From Leucosporidium creatinivorum (Eukaryota > Basidiomycota > Microbotryomycetes > Leucosporidiales > Leucosporidiaceae), in NCBI GenBank assembly GCA_001600635.1, contig BCKL01000027.1, positions 37,075-101,074 of the forward strand: DNA of 64,000 nt, in the 5' to 3' direction. The position numbers and the translations under genes were made by a program. Below the pieces are notes generated by a model that saw only the letters and a program-made list of their open reading frames with translations, did no database searches and was not told the DNA's origin. Shown one piece after another: positions 45,226-56,415 of the stretch; the first letter of the stretch is position 1, and every line of letters starts with the position of its first letter.

Positions 45226-45596
45226 GTCGGAGCTGAGAGACGAGACGAGACGAGTTGATGGCAGGAGGACAAGGGGCGCTGGGCTCGAACGGACGTGGAA
45301 AGGTGGTGTTCGCAGGGTCGGCCGACGTGTAGGGAGATAGAGGGAGGTGTAGCCTGTAGCTCAGCAGCGCGCTCGGAGCTTTCTTGAGCAGCTCAACTCT
45401 CTGACGACGCCTAAGAGTCTGCCCCTTCCCGAGCTCGGCGATGCTTCGGCGCCGACCTCCAAGTCTCTGCTCTCGCTCCTCACTGCCACTCTCACTCAAG
45501 CTGCGAAGAGGTAAACAAACGTAGATTCAAGCAAGATACAAGGCGCCCTCCCAACTCTGCCACGCTACAACGAGTGCGAAAGCGCGCAAGAGCGGC
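44962..45596 (-). repeat. Inverted repeat arm 1 (5' part of MYND copy 1 and its upstream region)
   Basis: Matches 55785-56415 in inverted orientation. Best blocks are the first 88 codons, the 60 bases before the ATG, the GGTCGGCGCCGAAG area and a block with TTGCTTGAATCTACGTTTGT at the far end. The blocks are separated by more divergent sequence. Confidence 0.8.
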
Positions 45597-45749
45597 AGCT
45601 TCGGCGTTCGCGAGCCTGCACGAACTCGACGCTTCCTCTCGTCTGGCGCGATGACTGAGTATACGGAATGGATGCGTTACAACATGGCGTAGAATGAGGC
45701 TGATAAGATAATGGAGGGTTGGGCGAGATGAAGGATGCTCGGCGATGGA
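45226..45749. other. Region between MYND copy 1 and GT90 gene
   Basis: Promoter of MYND copy 1 plus the 3' end of the GT90 gene. Its right two-thirds are part of the inverted repeat. Confidence 0.45.
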
Positions 45750-48542
45750 TCATACTTGAGATGGAGGAGAAGGAAGAACAAAGTCCATGTTCGTGGGATT
45801 CTCCGGATCCTTATTCATCACGCGAGCGTACTGTGTAGAGGGAGAAATGGCGAAAGGTCAGCTCGGAGTGGGGTGAGCGGGCGCTGAGGCGAGACGACGA
45901 ACCTCGAGAATGAGCCGCAAGAAGTCTACAGAGAGCAACAAAACGAGTCAGCGAATCAACTTGGGACGCCGAGGAGGTAGACACGACTCACAAGCCTGCA
46001 TATCCTCCCACCGCCAATTCTCCAACGTCCACTTCTTCCCCTCACTCGCAATCTTCTCCGCCAGATGATCATGCGATCCATTCCCGTCGAGATCGCCCTT
46101 GAAGAAGGCCATAATTCCCCAGAGGTCGGTGTAGTCGACGCGAACGGGGACGTAGCTGTGGGAAGGAGCGGACGTTAGCGCCGAGCGAACTTGAGGACGA
46201 GAGAGGGAGCGTACTGGACCCAAGGCTGAATGCGATCCTTGTACCACTCGGGGAAGACCGTCGATTTGAGGACGAGGGTGTTACTGGCCATGAGGCTGTG
46301 GAGTAGCAGAGTGTCAGCGAAAAGCGACATTGAGCCGAGAAAGCGAAAGCGCACCGATGGAATCGTCCACTCCATCCGTTGCCGTCTATATCGAGCACAT
46401 ATTTGTACTGCGAAGCGAAAGAGGTCAGCTGAGGCCCTCCTTTTTGTAAGGAAGAGCGAGCCTACTTCGTTCTGCTTCTCCACATGCCTGTCGGTCGAGC
46501 GAAAGCGGGTCAGCTTCTTCCTCTCCTCTTCAGCAACATGATCGAGTACTCACATGAATCCATCCCACTCGAACTCTTTCTCAAAGTCTGCGCACGCCTT
46601 CTCGTCACCACACTGCTGCGGGAATCCGTTGAACATGAAGTCGAAGTAATGCTCGGCGAGGTTGGTTGCGTGCTCGGTGTAGGAGGTAGCAGGACCGGGT
46701 GCGTGAGGCGTATCCTGTAGAGCGAGCTGTACGGTGACGGTACCAGTTTGACGATGTACTACAAGAGCAGAGCGATGTCAGCGCTGAGCGAGCCGAATCT
46801 GAGCCGAGCTGCCAAACTCACTCCGACACAACCTCGGCCGCTGCGACCATTTTCTCATATGCGGGAACGTCGGATCGAATCCCGTGGTCGATCCTCGCCA
46901 CACGATCTTGTCCATCGTCTTGTCCTTCCATTCGGGATCGGGACCGACGACCGCTTCGTACTGCTCGAGCGGCGGGATGAGAAGGTCGGCGTGCATGGTC
47001 GAGACGGTGAAGGCGAAGAGGGGGAAGAGGAGGGAAGGACGAGGACCGGGCCTGTTGCATTAAACCGAGATGGAAGTCAGCGAGCGAGCAGAGCGTCGAC
47101 CGAGAGAGGCTCACCACGAAGTGAAGCCGTGGATGGGCTGGTTCTCGGGGTGCTGGCAGATGTCCATGGCGGCGGGGTGGTCCTTGATGAAGCTCGGGTG
47201 CTCGGGAGGGGCCCAGCTGTCCATGCGGTTGTCAAGCCATCCGACGTCGCGAATCTTGGAGCCGGGAGGGCAGATGACCGTCCAGCCGTCGTAGGTGTGG
47301 TTGTCCACTGCGAGTGAGGTAGTCAGTAGAAGTTACGCGATTGAGCGAGTTCAAGGGAGCGCACTGAAGTTGATGTAGTCCTCCTCTTGGATGTCTGCGA
47401 AGGGAGGAATGGTCAGCTCGGCGCGAGATTCGAAAGTCGAACGTGAGCTACTCACACTTGCCGGCCAACGCAGCTTTGCGGTGGTTCTCCATAGCCTCTC
47501 CAGCGGGAACGATCCATGGTACATCGTGACCTGTAGCGAAGGAGCGTCAGTCGAGCTCTAGCGGAGGGCTGAAACGCCGAAACTCACCCGTGATGGTCAT
47601 GTTGAGGTTGACAGGGACGTGCTGCGAGATCCCCTCCAGCAGAGCGGCAATCTGCTCTGCACGGTTATTGCGATGCAGCATAGGACCCCTCGACTCGATC
47701 TTGCCGCCCTTGTCGGCGCTAATCTCGATGGTGAAGGCGAGCTCCTTGAGCCAGAGCTTGTCGTCGTGCTGGAGCATCCAGGAGCGCTTCTCGAGGACCT
47801 CGCGAGGGAGGGAATGGAAGGGGAGGATCTTCTCGTAAATGGAGTCGTACTCGTCGAGGAATTGGACGTTGTTCTCCCTTGCGAAGGCCCACCATCGGTC
47901 GAAGCCGAGCGGCGGGGCCATGTTGTATCGCCGCTGGTACTCGCCTACAGCGTCCTCCAACGTTTGACTCTGCCGAGCGACCTTCTCCTGCCACGCTGCC
48001 TCGGCGTCCTTGATGAGAAGGTGGATCGGATGAGGTTGAGGTGGGGGTTCATCCGAAGAATCGCCCGAGGGTACGGCGAGTTGGGCGGGGAAGTACATGA
48101 GACCATCCTCGACTTTGAACTCCAATCCAGCGAACGGATCTCGGCGACAGCGATGCAGGAAGGGGAGATAACGGCAGGGTTGTTGTTCCATCACCGACTT
48201 GGCGCGCTGCACGGCCGGATGGCTCGTCCCTCCTGCACGAGACCAGAGCGTATAGCTAGTAATGGCCAACGCAAAGACGACGAGCCAGGCTCGGCGATTC
48301 GAGCGCGAGCGAAGCGCTTTCCGGCGGAGGGTGGTCGGTAGGAGAGAGGCTCGTCGAGCAGCGCTGGCGCCGAAGGATAAGCTCGTCGAATCGTATGGCG
48401 AAGAAGGGGTAATTGGAGACGTAGGCGAAGACAGCGAGAACGAGCCGCTGTCCCGCTCCTCGACGATGTTGCCCAGCAGCGGAGTGCCCGTCTTGCTTGG
48501 TCGCCTCGACATGTTGCCGCCCAGCTGCGGCGAGTTCCTCAT
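45750..48542 (-). CDS. GT90 (CAP10-like) glycosyltransferase, type II membrane protein
   Basis: ATG at 48542, with a second in-frame ATG at 48512. A cytoplasmic Ser/Pro-rich head (RRPSKTGTPLLGNIVEERDS) precedes one membrane helix, AWLVVFALAITSYTLW, then a stem. The luminal part has DRWWAFARENNVQFLDEYD, SRGPMLHRNNRAEQIAALLE, the DVPWIVPAGEAMEN block, IVWRGSTTGFDPTFP, YKYVLDIDGNGWSGRFHR, NTLVLKSTVFPEWYKDRIQP, YVPVRVDYTDLW and a last exon YARVMNKDPENPTNMDF with stop at 45750. The WRGSTTG and DGNGWSGRF blocks mark the GT90 / CAP10 family, to which Cryptococcus capsule proteins and the xylosyltransferase Cxt1 belong. It should act in the Golgi on glycans or capsule polysaccharide; donor sugar unknown. 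Confidence 0.9.
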
Positions 48543-48880
48543 CCTTTTGACGACTGTACGAGACTAGCTGTGCTGCTGAGCCGAGCAACGAGAGACGAAA
48601 GACGACGAGGGAGAGCGGAAGAGAGGGAGAGCTCTTCTCGGTGGCTGGAAGGCAGCGGGAGCCGAGATCTGGCCCCTTCGGACCCCACTACTAGAGCCAG
48701 GGAAAAGTTAGAAACTAATAACATGTAGACGTGGCATCCGTGACCATCTTACATCCTCCCTTCCGACATCGCCGAACTTGTCTCCTTTCTCCTCTTCAGC
48801 TCGACCGAGCGACGCTCCTCGATGACCGACAGGCAACATGAACAGCTTGTAGCGTAACGACGACATCTCTAGACTCAAAC
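48543..48880. other. Gap between GT90 and dipeptidyl aminopeptidase genes
   Basis: 338 bp holding the GT90 promoter and the 3' end of the peptidase gene. Nothing else seen. Confidence 0.4.
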
Positions 48881-51800
48881 CTACTCCCTCTCTCTTTCCC
48901 TCCTCTCCCTCTCCCTGTCCTCAGCATGGTGTCGGCTCTCGTCCCAGTCTCGGAGCTTCCAGCGCTGCTTCGTTCGGCCTCCCTCGCCGAACTTCTCGGT
49001 CAGGAAGTCGGAGAGCCATCGCATGAGCTCCCAGTAGGCGCCGCGCATTTGGATGCTGCCGGGTCGCCAGGTGAGAGTCAGCAAGGGCTCGGCGCTCCTC
49101 GAGTTGAGCCTAAAGAGAGCTTACCTGTGGTCCGAGTCGGTGAACATGCGGAAGCGGAAGTTACTGTTGTCATCAGAGGGAGAGTCAGCTTCCTCGCTCA
49201 ATTACGAGCTGCCGAAAGTGAGAGCAACTCACCGAACTTGGGCGCTCGTGAAGCGATCGAGCAAAGCCGCAGTATTGAGGTAGTGCACTGGCGAGTAGGG
49301 AGGAGATTACTAACAATCTTTGATGGAAGCCGATGAGGGCATTACTCACCATTATCGTCGCCCGAGCCATGTGCGAGAGCAAAGTCGACGTTCTTGAAGC
49401 CCTCCATGTCCTTCACCGAGCTATTGCGGTAGCCGACGGGGTTGAGCTGGGGAGTGGACATGTAGCGTTCGGTGTCTGTGTAGCGGGGAGGAGTGAAGAA
49501 GGGAGGTCAGCTCGAGCTCGGCGCTGTCGACGAGTGCCACTGCGACGCCGGGACGGCCAAGGTAGAAGGCGCAAGGAGTGAAAAGCTAGGTTGACTCACA
49601 GACCGAGTCGTAGTACTTCCAATCGGTCACGGGAGCGACTGACATGGCGAGGGAGAAGACAGACGAGTTGGTCTCGACAACTTTGGCGGTCAAGAAGCCG
49701 CCGTAGGACTGTGAGGATGAGAAGGAACGAGCCGAAAAGAATGGCGGAGACGTAGGAAGTGCGAGGAAGAGGGAGAGAGCACCGAACAGTCAGCCTCCTG
49801 CTCGCCATCCCTATACGTCGAACCCTCACTTGCGCAAGAAAAGTGGACCACTCACCCAACCCCAAATCCCAACCCTCTTACGATCGACATACTCCTTCTC
49901 ACTCCACCTCCTCGCCGCCTCGACCGCATCCTCCGCCTCCAGCTTGCCCAACCTGCCCCTCACCGGTACCTTGAAGCCCCTTCCCTTGAACCCCGTTCCC
50001 CTGGGATCAACTTTGACGACAATGAAGCCTAGGGAGGTGACGAGGTAGTGATGGAAGTCGCGGGACCATTGGGTTGAGACCATTTGGGAGGAGGGGCCGC
50101 CGTAGCTGTGTGAGGAGGGATAGGGAGGGTCAGTCGCCGAGCCGAGGGAGGGAAAGGGAGGCAGAGACGTACACTTGGAAGAGAACGGGGTACTTGGTCC
50201 GGCCGGAGAGGTCCATGAGAGGCGGTCGAAGCTCCATCGTGTTGAGTTCTGCTCGGCGGAAGCGGATGAGGGAGAGTGTCAGCCGGCGGTAGCGACTTCA
50301 AGGCGTCTGAGGGACTCCAGCTCTGTCCCTAATACGCTTGAGATGCTAGCTCAGACTACTCACCGACACCCTCCGCAACCTTGACAGAGCCGTACGTGAT
50401 CTCGGCGCTCTGGAACTGAGCGTCGACCTTGGCGAGAGCGGTGTTGTTGGTGAGGATGTGGTCGTAGTCTAGATGGACGAAGTGTCAGCGCCCACGTCGA
50501 CGAAGCGCATGTAGCCTTCTCTCCACTTTCGCCTGTGGCGAAAGCAGAGGAGCGGCAAGCCCCTCGACCCCAGCGCCGAACTCACCTTCCTCCCCGACCT
50601 TGACCAACCTCTGCCACGGCACTCCCGGACCCTCATAGTTCAGCACATAAAACCCTCCAAACGGACTGAAGCTCGTCCTATGGTATCCATCTTTATTCTC
50701 GTTCGCCGAAGTGAGGAGCTTTGGTTGCTCGGGCTTGGACTTGCCTGATTTGAAGGAGGAGAAGGTCGACGTCGTGGGAAGTTGGACGGAGTAAAGGTGC
50801 CGTTGGGTCGAGGGGAGGGCGGCGAGGAAGTAGCTGTTCGATCGAGGACGGGAAAGAGTCAGGCCGGCTCGGCGAAGAGAAGGGGCGGAGGACGTACATC
50901 AATCCTCGTTCGACGTCGATCCCCTGTACTCCTCCGTCAATCTCCCAGTCGCCGCTGGTGAGGAAGACGGGGTCGCTACTCTCTGGCGGGGAGAAGTAGG
51001 CGAGGTGCGAGAAGCCTGAAGGCGAGGGAACGATGTCGAGGTAGCCGGGTGGGTAGTCCTTCGCTTGAGTCGAAGCGGCGACTCCAGAGGAGTGAGAGTG
51101 AAGAAGGAGCGTCGAGGAGATGCCGATGATGGTTTGTCCCTGCGAGGAGAGGGGAGAGCGAGTCAGCGATCGCCGAGCAGCCGTCTCGAGCTCCCAAGAC
51201 TCACAGGCTCGACCCACCCACCATCCTTCTTAACCCAATCCACATTCCTCACCACCTTCCCTACAATCTCTCCCTCCTCGCCGTCCCCATCTCCGCTGCT
51301 CATAGCCCTCTCCTCCCCAACCACAAAATGCGCCACTCTCTCCTTCCCCCCAGTCCTATCCGTCGCCCTAACCATTAACTCATCAGCACCAACCCAAGTG
51401 ACTTCCTGGATGATGGTGTCGTCGGCAGGGAAGGGGGAAGAGAAGGTCAGGCGGTAGGTGAGGGCTGAGACGCGGGGGTCGAGGATGGGTGGAGCGGAGG
51501 CGTTATGAGGGGGAGTTGCGGAGGGACGAGATGGAGAGGAGAGGTAGGAGGAGAGGTCAAAGACGGAGAGAGTGACCAGTGGGTTGGGGTAACCGGGCTG
51601 TTTGAGTAAAGAGCGCGAGAATCAGCTTCTCGGCGCCGAGTCCAGCTACGAGCGAATCGACTCACCTTCGGATATCTCATCACCGTCTTCTCGGGGTAAG
51701 GCAACCCCCCGGGACTCCAAGGACTCGGATTATAAATGGGAAACTCATACTCCGGCACCTTCTCCTCATCAAACGAAAGGAAGGCCAACTTGCTCCCATC

Positions 51801-53122
51801 TGGCGCCCACCAAAGGCTCGACTCCCCCGAGAAGACCTCCTCCTCATACACCCAATCCGGCACGCCATTGAAAGTCGTAGGCGACCCATCGACGGTCACT
51901 CGGATCGCCTCTTTCTCCTTCCCTCCCTTCTCGCTCGAGCCGCCATGAGGCCCTTCGAGGACGTAGAGGTCGTTGGCGTGGACGTAGGCGATGTGATGGG
52001 ATGTTGGGGAGAAGGTGGCGAGTGCGGTGTGTGGGGGATAGGCGTGCTCGGTGGCGTAGGTGGAGAGGCCTGAGGGGGAGGGGATGAGAGGTTCGGTGGT
52101 GCCGCTGGAGAGGGTGTGGATCCAGAAGTTGGCGTGCGAGGAGTGGCGCCATTGCTGTTGGTGGGTGAGACGACGTGTGCGATTGAGGAGGCGAGGGTGA
52201 AGTACGGGAGCAGCGGAGGGTTAGCGAACGCTGAACAAGCTCAAAAGGCGAGCCGAACTAACTTTGGTGTACTCGGTATCGAAGAGAATGTACTTGAGGT
52301 CCGCAGAGACCTTGAAGCGCGACCAATCAAGTCGTGCGCCGCGAGACTGCAGCAGAACTCGAGGTCAGCTCAGCTCGGAGTGAACGAAGACCTCCGCCGA
52401 ACTCACATCGACGACCTTGGATCCGTCGACTAGCATCTTAGTCGTATTGGTCCTGACATCCTCGAGTACGATAGATCCGTCGTCGGTGCGATACGAGTAG
52501 ACTCCATCGCCCGCTGCAGGTTCATTGCGGTTCGGTCAGCCTCCTTCGCAGCGCCGGTTCTCTCTCGCCATAGACTCACCTTCTGCCAGCCAATCCAAGT
52601 GCTCCCTCTCGGGCCAGAATGTGCCATTCTCTATGTGCTCCAGCGTAATGGGTTTGAGGCCGCTGCCGTTGAATGAATGGCGTCCGGCGGCTGAGAAGAG
52701 CTGGGAGAGGAAGAAGGTACCGCCGAGGATGAGCAGGAGGGCGGCGGGAAGGATGGTAGTGAGTATCCGACGACGCTGCGCAGCTCGGACGGGTCAGCTA
52801 ATGACCTGCAGCTATGTAAGCGCGAGCAACGCACCCTGCCTCGGGCGCCATGTCTTGCGATCCAGTGGTCGTTGCCAGCCAGCGCTGTACCTTCTTCTAC
52901 CAGGCGATCCTTCTCATCCATCTCGTCCAAGCGGTCGTCGCTATCCTCCGCTCCCAAAGTTGTAGCTCGTTGACGGTACACGGCGATATCGCTCTCCGTG
53001 TCAGACGACAAGTCGCTCCCTTCCTCGTCGTCCAAGCTCGTGCGCCGAGGTGCGAGCGGATTGCGTACAGGATATGAGAGGATAGAAGGGTGTTGCTGCT
53101 GTAGCAGAGTAGCTGGCGCCAT
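48881..53122 (-). CDS. Dipeptidyl aminopeptidase, STE13/DAP2 type (family S9B)
   Basis: ATG at 53122. A cytoplasmic head (SDLSSDTESDIAVYRQRATT, EKDRLVEEGTALAG) leads to a signal anchor (ILTTILPAALLLILGGTFFL). The beta-propeller has FNGSGLKPITLEHIENGTFW, WHHSSHANFWI-like QWRHSSHANFWIHT, PDWVYEEEVFSGESSLWWAP (the double-Glu motif that holds the substrate N-terminus) and LAFLSFDEEKVPEYEFPIYN. The hydrolase part has YGGPSSQMVSTQWSRDFHHY, VVKVDPRGTGFKGRGFK, IWGW then SYGGFLTAKVVE (nucleophile Ser), VDFALAHGSGDDNVHY (Asp) and TDSDHSI (His). An Arg/Glu-rich end stops at 48881. These enzymes remove X-Pro or X-Ala dipeptides, in the Golgi (Ste13, pheromone maturation) or vacuole (Dap2). Over a dozen introns. 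Confidence 0.93.
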
Positions 53123-53444
53123 CCTTCTTCTTTGCCAACACCGAGCGGAGACCAGAGCGCAAGAGCGAAAGCCCGAACGGGCACTTGGCGGTGAGAGAGT
53201 CGTTCAAGGCGTGCCAGCTGTAGGCTCGTTGTGAGCAGCTGTACATACCTGCAGAGCTATTTCTGAGCCGATATTAGTACTTCCGAGCAGAATGTAGGAC
53301 TTCAAACATTAAAGGAGGCTCGGCTTTCTCAGGCCTCTGGTCGCGCTCTCACTTCCAGCTCTCCCTTCCACCTTCTCCGCTCGCTTTCTCGCTTCTTTCG
53401 CTCTCTTTCTACACCTTCAACTTTACTACAGCACATCAGTCAAC
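53123..53444. promoter_or_regulatory. Divergent promoter, dipeptidyl aminopeptidase and POL30
   Basis: 322 bp between two divergent starts, strongly pyrimidine-rich on the POL30 strand before its ATG. No MluI cell-cycle box (ACGCGT) is visible here; such boxes lie in the POL30 introns instead. Confidence 0.5.
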
Positions 53445-55676
53445 ATGCTCGTGAGTCCTACACCGCCGTCTACTCCCTTACACCCGCTCAAAGTGGCCAA
53501 GGCGCGTGAGATTCGACGCGTCGAGGCGAAAGCTCCAACTTGGAGGTTTTGGGGGCTGCTGTAGGGTGCTGCAGGGTCTGCAAAAGGCTGCAGGACTATC
53601 AGCGGTACTCGCTTAGCGTAGCACACGCGCTGACACTATCTACACGTCCACAGGAAGCCCGCCTGGATCAAGCCGAGACTCTCAAGAAGGTGCGCTCGCT
53701 ACTCTATGCTCTGCAGCACTACAGAACAATCCTAACTGACTTTGGCTCACTCCACTACAGGTCCTCGAGGGTACGCCATGCTCCCCAGTCGCGTCTCGAT
53801 GGCTACGCGTCGCTCTCAAGCTCACCTCGTTCTCTGCTCACTTACAGCCGTCAAGGAGCTCGTCACCGACGCCAACTTTGACTGCACGGATGAGGGAATC
53901 GTGCGTACTGTCTCTGCGCCATTAAAGGCTTCCAGCTGAGATACAGGACTGACGCGCTGCCTCCCCCTCATCGCTTTTCCTCCGCCGTGCGTACTCGTCC
54001 GCTGCTCGCCATGTAACAGAAACTCCAAGCCATGGACAACTCCCACGTTGCCCTGGTCTCGCTCCACCTCGATGCCGCTGGCTTCAGCAACTACAGGTGT
54101 GACCGCGACATGTAAGCTCGTCCTGGCCTACCCATCTTCTCGACGCGTCGCTATGGCGGTCGCGTGGACTCTGCCTATGGCTCTCGGAGGATCTACTACT
54201 GACTCTAGACTTGCTCTATGACTGAACAGGTCCCTCGGAATGTCGCTCGCTTCGCTCCAGAAGATCATCAAGTGCGCGGGTAACAACGACGTCGTCACCC
54301 TGAGGGCCGACGAGAGCCACGACATCCTCGGTCTGCTGTTCGAGAACAAGGGTGAGCAGTTGCTCTCTACTCTGGTGCTCTCGGAGCGGCTAGCCGACCT
54401 CGAGACGAGAAGCAACGCGCGCCCCCGCTCCGGCTCGACGCGTCGATCGTACACGAGTACTGATCATCGCTACATCTCCCACAGAGCACGACCGCGTCGG
54501 CGAGTACGAGATGAAGCTCATGGATATCGACCAAGAGCACCTGGGCATCCCCGACACGGTCTACGACGCCGAGATCCAAATCCCCGCCGCCGAGTTTGCT
54601 CGCATCATCCGCGATCTCAAGGAGTTGGGCGAGAGCGTCAAGATTGAGGTGTCCAAGGATGGAGTGAGGTTCAGCTCCGAGGGAGATATTGGAAGTGCGG
54701 CGGTCACGCTGAAGCAGACTAGTGGGGCGGGCAAGGATGCCAGCGATGATGAGGAGGAGGAGGAGGAGGAGGAGGAGGAGGAGGAGGAGGAGGAGGAGGA
54801 ACCCAAGGAGGAGGAGGATGAGGATGTGAGTTTCTCGAGTCTCGCTCGGCGATATCGCTCTCCCCCTCCCGCCGAGCTTTTGCTGATCTCGCCTCCGTCG
54901 TTCACCAACCACGCAGGTCATCATCGAGGACGAGAAGCCCGAAGTCACGGCCACCGCCAAGGAAGGTTCCGGCTCGCCCGCTCCCAAGGCTTCGACCGCC
55001 GACGCCGACAAGGAGGACGACAAGGACGAGGACGAGAAGCCAGAGATTGAGATCGACTCGGACGACGAGGCGGCCACCAAGAAGCAGGTCAAGAAGGAGA
55101 AGGTCGTCAAGAAGGAGAAGGCCTCCAAGAAGAAGGACGCGTCGAAGAAGCGCAAGGCCGCGCCGTCGAAGAAGAGCAAGAGCACTGGGTCGAAGGAGAA
55201 GAAGGCCAAGAAGGAGGATACCCCTAGGGAGGTTCGCATCAACCTGCAGCAGGTGAATCCTCGCTCAACTCTCTCGTTGTCGACTGGCCCGACTGGGCTC
55301 CCTTCGGCGAGCTTCAAGCTGACCTCGCTCTGCTCTTCTGCCCTCCGCGAACCACAGGCCGTCTCCCTCACCTTCTCAATCAAGTACTTGTCCAACTTTG
55401 CCAAGTCGACACCTCTCAGCGACTACGTCCACGTGAGCCCATCTCCCTTCCCTTCCCGCTTCAATCTCGCCGTCGCTCCGAGCTGACCTTCCTTCCCCTC
55501 TTCTCACAGCTCCACATGTCCAACGAAGTCCCTCTCCTCGTCGAGTACCCCTTCGGACAAGGCCACATTCGCTACTACTTGGCCCCCAAAATTGCTGTAC
55601 GTTCTTCGCGCCGCCTCACTCCAGCTGAGCGCCGAGCTGACCCTCGCCTTCTCGTCCACACCCACAGGAGGAGTAA
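53445..55676 (+). CDS. POL30: PCNA, DNA sliding clamp, with a large charged insertion
   Basis: About eleven exons. The two-codon first exon (ATG-CTC, 53445) splices to [53 protein letters not shown] and [11 protein letters not shown], then [20 protein letters not shown]. The interdomain connector is [15 protein letters not shown]. Domain 2 has [20 protein letters not shown] and [20 protein letters not shown], keeping the lysine equivalent to human K164. After LKQTS, where human PCNA has eight residues before the next strand, this gene has about 139: Asp/Glu-rich, a 17-Glu run, then [17 protein letters not shown] and a Lys-rich stretch ([18 protein letters not shown]). The fold resumes with [40 protein letters not shown] and [16 protein letters not shown], stop at 55676. 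It is the trimeric clamp for replicative polymerases. Confidence 0.95.
53516..54443. promoter_or_regulatory. Four ACGCGT (MCB) boxes in POL30 introns
   Basis: ACGCGT occurs at 53516-53521, 53805-53810, 54143-54148 and 54438-54443, each followed by CG and each inside a different POL30 intron. Three are in the palindrome CGACGCGTCG. ACGCGT is the binding site of the MBF/DSC1 cell-cycle factor, which drives PCNA genes in other fungi; intronic action here is inference. Confidence 0.45.
54751..54801 (+). repeat. GAG trinucleotide repeat coding a glutamate run in PCNA
   Basis: Sixteen GAG codons and one GAA in a row, in frame in the POL30 insertion. Such repeats vary in length between strains. Confidence 0.95.
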
Positions 55677-56151
55677 AGCGACCACCCTCGTCCAGGGTAG
55701 TGTTCGGGTAATAGGGAGCTTGCGGTGTGTGTGTTAAGGTGGGGATGAAGGGGGTCTCTTCGGTCGGTCGTCGTCGTCGTCGTTTCTTTCGCTCTTGCGC
55801 GCTCGTTGTAGCGTGGCAGAGTCGGGAGGGCGGCTTGTATCTTGCTTGAATCTACGTTTGTTTACCTCTTTCTAGCTCGAGTGAGACAAGGAGGGCGACC
55901 GAGCCAGAGCTGAGAGCTGGAGGTCGGCGCCGAAGCCATCGCCGAGCTCGGGCAAAGGGTGCGATTACGACGGAGGGGCTGAGTTGCTCTAGAGAAGCTT
56001 GTCGAGTCTGCTTGAGCAAATCTCTGTGCTTCTGACCACTTCTCTACACCTCAGCCGACCATCGAAACAGCACCTAATCGCGGACGGTCGAGCCCTGCGC
56101 CCCCTTGTCCTCCTGCCATCAACTCGTCTCGTCTCGTCTCTCAGCTCCGAC
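55677..56151. other. Region between POL30 and MYND copy 2
   Basis: POL30 3' UTR, then from about 55785 the upstream region of MYND copy 2, which belongs to the inverted repeat. Confidence 0.5.
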
Positions 56152-56415
56152 ATGGCGCGCGGCCAGAGACGACCTACCAAGCCCAAGAGCAGTACCACCA
56201 AACCCTCTTCATCACCTACAGCTTCGCCCGCTCCCCGTCTCGCTCGTACGCTTTGGCCAGAGCTGTCGACAGCGAGCGCGCTCCCCTCGACGAGGATCGA
56301 GGACTTTGGAGGCGACCTGAGGGCTTGGAACGCTGCATGGGAGCAGGAACTCGCCGATACGTACAACGACCGGACCACGCCTTTCATCACCGGCGTGAGG
56401 CTCGTCGAATCGAAG
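55785..56415 (+). repeat. Inverted repeat arm 2 (5' part of MYND copy 2 and its upstream region)
   Basis: Counterpart of 44962-45596. The match begins just past the POL30 3' end with CTCGTTGTAGCGTGGCAGAG and runs, in blocks, into codon 88 of the MYND gene. Confidence 0.8.

Noticed and set aside
47619-48341. 240-codon plus-strand frame opposite the GT90 gene
   Set aside because: Antisense shadow without domain; GT90 motifs are on the minus strand.
54751-54825. PCNA insertion read as an assembly artefact at a GAG microsatellite
   Set aside because: The Glu run is only 17 of about 139 inserted residues. The rest is a separate, non-repetitive exon with normal codon use and the PCNA strand at its end.
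54367-55404. Long minus-strand open frame opposite POL30
   Set aside because: It is the antisense shadow of PCNA coding sequence, helped by the GAG/CTC repeat; no domain, and it crosses POL30 introns.
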